Assembly (NCBI RefSeq): GCF_000281085.1
Contig: NZ_JH767523.1
Location: 272,771-336,770 of the forward strand
Direction: 5' to 3'
From: Catenovulum agarivorans YM01
GTDB lineage: Bacteria > Pseudomonadota > Gammaproteobacteria > Enterobacterales > Alteromonadaceae
Length of the DNA stretch: 64,000 nt
Translations under genes and position numbers: made by a program
Shown: piece after piece, positions 59,121 through 64,000 of the stretch
Layout: every line of letters starts with the position of its first letter
How positions within the stretch are numbered: position 1 is the first letter of the stretch
Notes under the pieces: generated by a model
The model's database searches: none
Told to the model about the DNA's origin: nothing
What the model saw: only the letters and a program-made list of their open reading frames with translations

Positions 59121-60164
59121 ATGCAAGCTGAGATACGCCACGATTGGACAACTGAAGAAATTCAAGCCTTATTTGATTTACCATTTAACGATTTGTTATT
59201 TAAAGCCCAGAGCGTACATCGCCAACACTTTAATCCAAATGAAGTACAAGTAAGTACTTTATTGTCGATTAAAACAGGTGCATGCCCAGAAGATTGTAAA
59301 TACTGCCCACAAAGTGCACGTTACGACACAGGCTTACACAAAGAAAAGTTAATGGAAGTACAAAAGGTGTTAGAAACAGCTGAGCTTGCAAAGAAAAATG
59401 GCTCAACACGTTTTTGTATGGGCGCTGCGTGGCGTAACCCGAAAGATCGTGACATTCCTTACATAGTTGAAATGATTAAAGGTGTGCGCGAAATGGGCAT
59501 GGAAACTTGTATGACGCTTGGCATGTTAACCCGTGAACAAGCCATTACCTTACAACAAGCTGGTTTAGATTATTACAACCATAACTTGGACACTTCCCAA
59601 GAATTCTACGGTGATATCATTACCACACGTACTTTCCAAGACAGATTAGACACATTAGAAAACGTGCGTGCATCAGGTATGAAAGTATGTAGTGGCGGCA
59701 TTGTTGGTATGGGTGAAGAAGCTAAAGACCGTGCTGGTTTATTAAAAAGCTTAGCTAACTTAGAACAACACCCTGACAGTGTACCAATTAACATGTTGGT
59801 ACGTGTTGAAGGTACACCATTTGCTGACCTTGAAGATTTTGACCATTTTGAATTTGTCCGTACCATAGCGGTAGCACGTATTTTAATGCCTAAATCGCAT
59901 GTGCGTTTATCAGCGGGTCGTACTGAAATGAATGAACAAATGCAGGCTATGTGTTTCTTTGCTGGCGCGAATAGTATTTTCTACGGTGAAAAACTATTAA
60001 CCACTGAAAACCCAGAAGCAAATACCGATATGCAATTGTTTGCTAAATTAGGTATTGAACCAGAAAAACGCCAAGGTTATTCAGACGAAGTAACAGAACA
60101 AGCCATATCTGAAGCGGTTGCAGAAAGCCAACAAACGCCACAGTTTTATAACGCAGCTGTTTAA
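59121..60164 (+). CDS. bioB: Biotin synthase
   Basis: BioB is the radical-SAM enzyme that inserts sulfur into dethiobiotin. The 347-residue protein has the cluster motif [11 protein letters not shown] (CxxxCxxC), the second cluster region with further conserved cysteines ([23 protein letters not shown]), [12 protein letters not shown] and the [23 protein letters not shown] motif. It leads bioBFCD, and its stop overlaps the bioF start by one base. Confidence 0.98.
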   Translation: MQAEIRHDWTTEEIQALFDLPFNDLLFKAQSVHRQHFNPNEVQVSTLLSIKTGACPEDCKYCPQSARYDTGLHKEKLMEVQKVLETAELAKKNGSTRFCMGAAWRNPKDRDIPYIVEMIKGVREMGMETCMTLGMLTREQAITLQQAGLDYYNHNLDTSQEFYGDIITTRTFQDRLDTLENVRASGMKVCSGGIVGMGEEAKDRAGLLKSLANLEQHPDSVPINMLVRVEGTPFADLEDFDHFEFVRTIAVARILMPKSHVRLSAGRTEMNEQMQAMCFFAGANSIFYGEKLLTTENPEANTDMQLFAKLGIEPEKRQGYSDEVTEQAISEAVAESQQTPQFYNAAV

Positions 60165-61348
60165 TGTTACCCAGCTTTATTGAGCAAGAGCTTGCTGCCA
60201 AGCAAGCTCAATACGCTTACCGACAAAAAAATACACTAGTTACCAGTAATCAATTTATAATTCATAACCAGCAAAAATATTTAAATTTTTCTGGTAATGA
60301 TTATTTGGGTATTGCTGCGTCTGGTTGTTTGCAAGCTGCGTGGGTGAATGCGCTTGAGCATAATTTGTCTGGCAGCACTGGCTCACCATTAATTAATGGT
60401 CACCATGGTGCACATCAAGCATTAGAAGACGAGATTTGTGATTGGTTAGGGTTTGATGCCTGTTTGTTGTTTAACAGTGGTTTTTCTGCAAATAGCTCAG
60501 TTTTAAAAACGCTACTAAAAGATCAAAATCAGCTGATCATTCAAGATAAATTAAACCATGCATCTTTGATTGATGGCGGTCTACAAAGTACCGCTAAAAA
60601 TTTGCGTTTTAAACACAATGATATTGAACACTTACAACAAAGGCTGCAAACACCAGCTGACTACAAATTGGTAGTGACTGAAGGTGTGTTTAGTATGGAT
60701 GGTGATGCTGCGCCATTGCAGCCAATTTGTCAGCTGTTGGCTGAACAAGACAACGTAGGGCTAATGTTAGACGATGCGCATGGTATTGGTGTATTTGGCG
60801 AGCAAGGTCAGGGCAGTTTAGCTAAACAAAATATATCAGCGAATAACATAGATATATTCACTGCTACGTTTGGTAAAGCGATTGGCACAAGCGGTGCATT
60901 TGTCGCAGGCTCAAAACAGTTAATTGAATATCTAGTTAATGAAGCACGTGCATATATTTTTAGTACTTCTTTCTCGCCGATATTAGCTGAGGTAACTCGA
61001 CAAGCCATTATTAAAATTCGCAATGAAAATTGGCGGCGCGAAAAGCTAGAGCAGAATGTTTTTCACTTTGTTGAAGGTGTCAACAAACTCGGAATAACCT
61101 TGCCTTGTGGTGGAAATGTCAGTGCAATTAAACCTGTGGTTATAGGCAGTAATGAAGATACATTGAAACTAGCTAAAATATTGCGTAACCAAGGCATTTG
61201 GGCAACAGCGATACGTCCACCAACTGTGCCTCAAGGACAAGCGCGTATTCGGTTTACTATTAATACTTTGCATGACATTGCTGATATCGATCAAGCCTTA
61301 CAGGCATTAGAAATTGGCTTGCAAACTTTAAGCAAAAGCCAGAGCTAG
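60164..61348 (+). CDS. bioF: 8-amino-7-oxononanoate synthase
   Basis: BioF condenses pimeloyl-ACP with alanine to KAPA, with PLP. The 394-residue protein has the alpha-oxoamine synthase features: FSGNDYLGIAASG, SGSTGSPLINGHHGAHQALE, the LDDAHGIGVFGEQGQGS block, and the PLP-Lys in FGKAIGTSGAFVAGS. Length is usual (384-400). It overlaps bioB by one base. Confidence 0.97.
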   Translation: MLPSFIEQELAAKQAQYAYRQKNTLVTSNQFIIHNQQKYLNFSGNDYLGIAASGCLQAAWVNALEHNLSGSTGSPLINGHHGAHQALEDEICDWLGFDACLLFNSGFSANSSVLKTLLKDQNQLIIQDKLNHASLIDGGLQSTAKNLRFKHNDIEHLQQRLQTPADYKLVVTEGVFSMDGDAAPLQPICQLLAEQDNVGLMLDDAHGIGVFGEQGQGSLAKQNISANNIDIFTATFGKAIGTSGAFVAGSKQLIEYLVNEARAYIFSTSFSPILAEVTRQAIIKIRNENWRREKLEQNVFHFVEGVNKLGITLPCGGNVSAIKPVVIGSNEDTLKLAKILRNQGIWATAIRPPTVPQGQARIRFTINTLHDIADIDQALQALEIGLQTLSKSQS

Positions 61349-61358
61349 GAAGGTAGTT

Positions 61359-62150
61359 TTGTCGTTATCAAATAAACAGCTTATCTCTGAGCATTTTTCT
61401 AAAGCCGCTGCTAGTTATGACGGTGCTGCACAGCTGCAGCTTGCGGTTATAGAACGCGCCTCTAAATATTTGACTTTATCAACGAAATCGAAAGTATTGG
61501 ATGTTGGTTGTGGTACAGCGAATTTGGTTAAGTTTAGCCAAGGGAATCTTTACCAAGGCTGTGATATCTCACAAGGCATGTTAAAAACCGCTCAGCACAA
61601 AGTTGCAACTTGTGCTGACTATAAAAACAACTTTCGCCAATTTAACTTTGAGCAAGCTGACGCGCATGATTTACCGTTTGCCGATAATAGCTTTGATGTT
61701 GTTTTTTCATCGCTTGCTTGGCAGTGGTGTGATTTAACTAAAGTTATTCAGCAAGCCTATAGAGTATGTAAACCGGGTGGACAAGTTGTATTTACTACTT
61801 TGTTAGCTAATACCTTAGTTGAGCTTAAACAAGCATTTGTTGCGCTTGATACCAATAACCATGTAAATAACTTTTTGACCATAGAAGAGGTCAAACAACA
61901 AATAGCACAGGCAGAGGTAACTTGTGATGTGCTTGAGGTAATTGATCATCAAACACATTACGACAGTGTAAAAGCGCTTTTGAAAGAATTAAAAGCAATA
62001 GGAGCTAATACAGTAGTGAACCGCGACAAGTCGACAGGGCTAACGCGTGCTAAATTACAAAAATTAGAAAATGCCTATCCACGCCATTCAAATAAGGTAA
62101 CCGCCAGTTGGCAAACTTTATATTCTTGTATCAATAAACCATTGAAATAA
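61359..62150 (+). CDS. bioC: Malonyl-ACP O-methyltransferase
   Basis: BioC methylates malonyl-ACP to start pimelate synthesis for biotin. The 263-residue SAM methyltransferase begins with SNKQLISEHFSKAAASYDGAAQLQ, typical of BioC, then motif I LDVGCGTANLV and LPFADNSFDVVFSSLAWQWC. The start is a TTG at 61359 preceded by AGGAAGG at six bases. It sits between bioF and bioD as in E. coli. Confidence 0.93.
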   Translation: MSLSNKQLISEHFSKAAASYDGAAQLQLAVIERASKYLTLSTKSKVLDVGCGTANLVKFSQGNLYQGCDISQGMLKTAQHKVATCADYKNNFRQFNFEQADAHDLPFADNSFDVVFSSLAWQWCDLTKVIQQAYRVCKPGGQVVFTTLLANTLVELKQAFVALDTNNHVNNFLTIEEVKQQIAQAEVTCDVLEVIDHQTHYDSVKALLKELKAIGANTVVNRDKSTGLTRAKLQKLENAYPRHSNKVTASWQTLYSCINKPLK

Positions 62151-62153
62151 ATT

Positions 62154-62828
62154 ATGAGTCGAAAAAGCTATTTTGTGACAGCTACAGATACTGAATGTGG
62201 CAAAACCTTTTTTTCTAGTGCATTGATTGGCTATTTAGCTAAACAGGGCAAAGCAGCAGGTTTTAAACCTATCGCAGCTGGTTGTGAGTTAATTGATGGT
62301 CAGTTAAAAAACGAAGATGCGCTGGCATTACAACAAACAAGCAATGTTGAATTGGTTTATTCGCAAATAAACCCAATTGCACTTGAACCGGCAATTGCAC
62401 CACATATTGCTGCGGCAGAAGCTGGTATTGAAATAACCAATAACGAGTTAACCCAAGCGTATCAAAAATTTGCCCAAGATAATCTAGATTATTTAGTGGT
62501 CGAAGGTGCAGGTGGCTGGAAATTACCTTTGGGCAATAACAACTATTTATCTGACTGGGTAGCCACCCAGCAACTTCCGGTCATATTGGTTGTCGGTTTA
62601 AAATTAGGCTGTTTAAACCATGCACTATTAACCCAAGAGTCAATCAAAGCATCAGGCTGTAACATCGTTGGTTGGGTTGCCAATGCATTACATGGCGACA
62701 TGCCTTATATGCAACAAAATATACAAACTCTGCAGCAAGCAATTGATGCACCTTTGTTGGGTGTGTTACCTAAGTTAAAAAATCCAACAGAAAGTTTAAA
62801 CTTTTTAAATTTATCTCAGTTGTTGTAA
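62154..62828 (+). CDS. bioD: Dethiobiotin synthetase
   Basis: BioD carboxylates DAPA to dethiobiotin with ATP. The 224-residue protein has the P-loop TATDTECGKTFFSSALI, the LEPAIAPHIAAAEAG segment and the substrate-binding VEGAGGWKLPLG. It completes bioBFCD; bioH is not present. Start ATG follows bioC by three bases. Confidence 0.96.
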   Translation: MSRKSYFVTATDTECGKTFFSSALIGYLAKQGKAAGFKPIAAGCELIDGQLKNEDALALQQTSNVELVYSQINPIALEPAIAPHIAAAEAGIEITNNELTQAYQKFAQDNLDYLVVEGAGGWKLPLGNNNYLSDWVATQQLPVILVVGLKLGCLNHALLTQESIKASGCNIVGWVANALHGDMPYMQQNIQTLQQAIDAPLLGVLPKLKNPTESLNFLNLSQLL

Positions 62829-62839
62829 TGCTGTTTTCA

Positions 62840-62909
62840 TACAAGTTGTATAAAAAGACTCACTGCCCCTTGTTTGTTTTTAAAAGCTAAGATATAACAA
62901 AAGGGCAGT
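62840..62909. repeat. Two palindromes between bioD and pgm
   Basis: ATACAA-G-TTGTAT at 62840-62852 is a short dyad, and ACTGCCC (62863-62869) pairs with GGGCAGT (62903-62909), with TTGTT/AACAA inside. No T-run follows. They fill the space between bioD and the small repeat at 62911 and may end the biotin transcript. Confidence 0.5.
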
Positions 62910-62910
62910 A

Positions 62911-62979
62911 TAGCTAAGCCACCTGAAAATACCGGATTTCAGCAAGAGATAAAAAGCATTTTCAACTGGCTTGGGTATA
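62911..62979. repeat. Internally deleted copy of the inverted-repeat element
   Basis: The 69 bases hold ends TAGCTAAGCCACCTGAAAAT and (reverse) TATACCCAAGCCAGTTGAAA, and a middle (AGCAAGAGATAAAAAGCATT) that matches, in reverse, the right part of the 263-bp element at 32785-32815. It is a short derivative of the same family. Confidence 0.6.
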
Positions 62980-63052
62980 AACAACAAGTTAAAAACTAAA
63001 AATCACCATACATACACTACTCGAAAATCAAAACCGTTAAGGAAAGTCATAG

Positions 63053-64000
63053 ATGGCGTTGCATGAGAGAGCTGGTAAGCCGGCACAAAAGCAAGATTTA
63101 GTAAATATCCCTCGTTTAGTTAGCCAATATTATTTAAATAAACCAACAGCAGCACAAGGTGTTAGCTTTGGTACATCTGGGCATAGAGGTTCGTCTGAAA
63201 ACTCAACATTTACCGAAACCCATATAGCAGCAATTTGCCAAGCTTTGGTTGAGTACAGAAACGACAAACAAATTGATGGGCCTATGTATGTAGGTATGGA
63301 TACCCACGCATTATCTGAATGTGCATTTGCGACAGCGGTTGAAGTTTTCGCGGCGAATGGTGTAAAAGTAGTTGTACAGCAAGGTAGAGGTTATACACCA
63401 ACACCAGTTATCTCACACGCTATATTAACTTACAACCAAGGTAAAACCTCTGGTTTAGCAGACGGCGTAGTAATAACCCCAAGTCATAATCCGCCACAAG
63501 ATGGTGGTTTTAAATACAACCCACCAAATGGTGGCCCAGCAGATACAGATATCACTAATGCCGTACAAGCACGCGCCAATCAAATTATTGCCGGTGGTTT
63601 AGCTGACGTTAAACGCATCGACTTCACGCAAGCGATTGAATCTGAATTTGTTACTGAATACGATTTTATTAAACCTTATGTTGATGATTTAAAAAATGTA
63701 ATCGACATGGAAGCCATTGCGAAGTCAGGTTTAAAAATTGGTGTTGACCCACTAGGTGGTTCAGGTATCGCCTATTGGGATGTTATCGCGCAAACTTATG
63801 GCATTAACATCGAAGTGGTAAACGACAGTGTTGACCCAACATTCTCATTTATGACGCTGGATAAAGACGGCAAAATTCGTATGGATTGTTCATCACCATA
63901 TGCAATGGCTGGTCTAATTGGTTTAAAAGATAAATTTGATGTTGCCGTTGCTAACGATCCTGACTACGACCGCCACGGTATAGTTACAAAATCAGCTGGT
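63053..64000 (+). CDS. pgm: Phosphoglucomutase (alpha-D-glucose phosphate-specific), 3'-truncated by window edge
   Basis: Pgm interconverts glucose-1-phosphate and glucose-6-phosphate. Only the first 316 residues are in the window (E. coli Pgm has 546). Seen are the N-terminal [31 protein letters not shown] (sugar-phosphate loop), the catalytic phosphoserine motif [20 protein letters not shown] and the Mg-binding [10 protein letters not shown]. The start ATG at 63053 follows AAGGAAAG. It lies 225 bases after bioD. Confidence 0.95.
   Translation, partial: MALHERAGKPAQKQDLVNIPRLVSQYYLNKPTAAQGVSFGTSGHRGSSENSTFTETHIAAICQALVEYRNDKQIDGPMYVGMDTHALSECAFATAVEVFAANGVKVVVQQGRGYTPTPVISHAILTYNQGKTSGLADGVVITPSHNPPQDGGFKYNPPNGGPADTDITNAVQARANQIIAGGLADVKRIDFTQAIESEFVTEYDFIKPYVDDLKNVIDMEAIAKSGLKIGVDPLGGSGIAYWDVIAQTYGINIEVVNDSVDPTFSFMTLDKDGKIRMDCSSPYAMAGLIGLKDKFDVAVANDPDYDRHGIVTKSAG

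Noticed and set aside
58837-59253. 138-codon plus-strand frame across bioA/bioB
   Set aside because: It overlaps two well-supported genes in other frames and shows no family pattern.

Overview
This 64 kb window is a chromosomal segment of a low-GC marine gammaproteobacterium, most likely an Alteromonadaceae member of the Catenovulum/Paraglaciecola kind. The guess rests on protein similarity recalled from memory, on the AT-rich codon use, on lipoprotein GH97 and aldose-epimerase genes typical of marine polysaccharide degraders, and on conserved gammaproteobacterial gene order (yfgM-bamB, ytjB/serB, pyrD-zapC, modABC, yffB-dapE, rlmKL-uup, rmf/fabA/lonH, thrS-infC-rpmI-rplT-pheST-ihfA, bioA/bioBFCD). 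No taxonomic search was possible.

Layout. 1-4.3 kb: end of yfgM, bamB, trmO, then divergent ytjB and serB. 4.3-13 kb: giant NAD-glutamate dehydrogenase, pyrD-zapC, a Nif3-like protein and an RsmB-like methyltransferase. 13-24 kb: a dicarboxylate symporter, a 1268-residue Ig-repeat lipoprotein, a short astB, topA, an SDR and an exported hydratase-like protein. 24-29 kb: modABC, then scpB (no scpA beside it), rluB and a DUF3025 gene. 29-31.9 kb, minus strand: a DUF2897 mini-gene, an M15 peptidase, dapE, yffB and a degenerate EIIA-Glc-like protein. 31.9-32.9 kb: a gene-free AT-rich kilobase with DnaA-box-like sequences and a 263-bp inverted-repeat element. 32.9-44 kb: sohB, DUF2989, a thioredoxin-like gene, the rlmKL-glutaredoxin-uup-DUF3466 run, rmf, fabA and lonH. 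44-51.4 kb: the translation operon with the rare AUU start of infC. 51.4-57.7 kb: GH97, galM, an orphan solute-binding protein, asnS and an unknown membrane protein. 57.7-62.8 kb: a complete biotin cluster. 63-64 kb: the start of pgm, cut by the window edge.

Most of the window is housekeeping: amino-acid, pyrimidine, biotin and molybdate metabolism, translation, and envelope assembly. I see no phage, IS transposase, CRISPR array, defence system, rRNA or tRNA gene. The least explained parts are the 31.9-32.9 kb gap, the EIIA-Glc paralogue that lacks both active-site histidines, the signal-peptide-bearing FAH/hydratase-like protein, the C-terminally shortened AstB, and a small family of terminal-inverted-repeat elements with three copies or remnants here. 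No clear, previously undescribed multi-gene system is evident.
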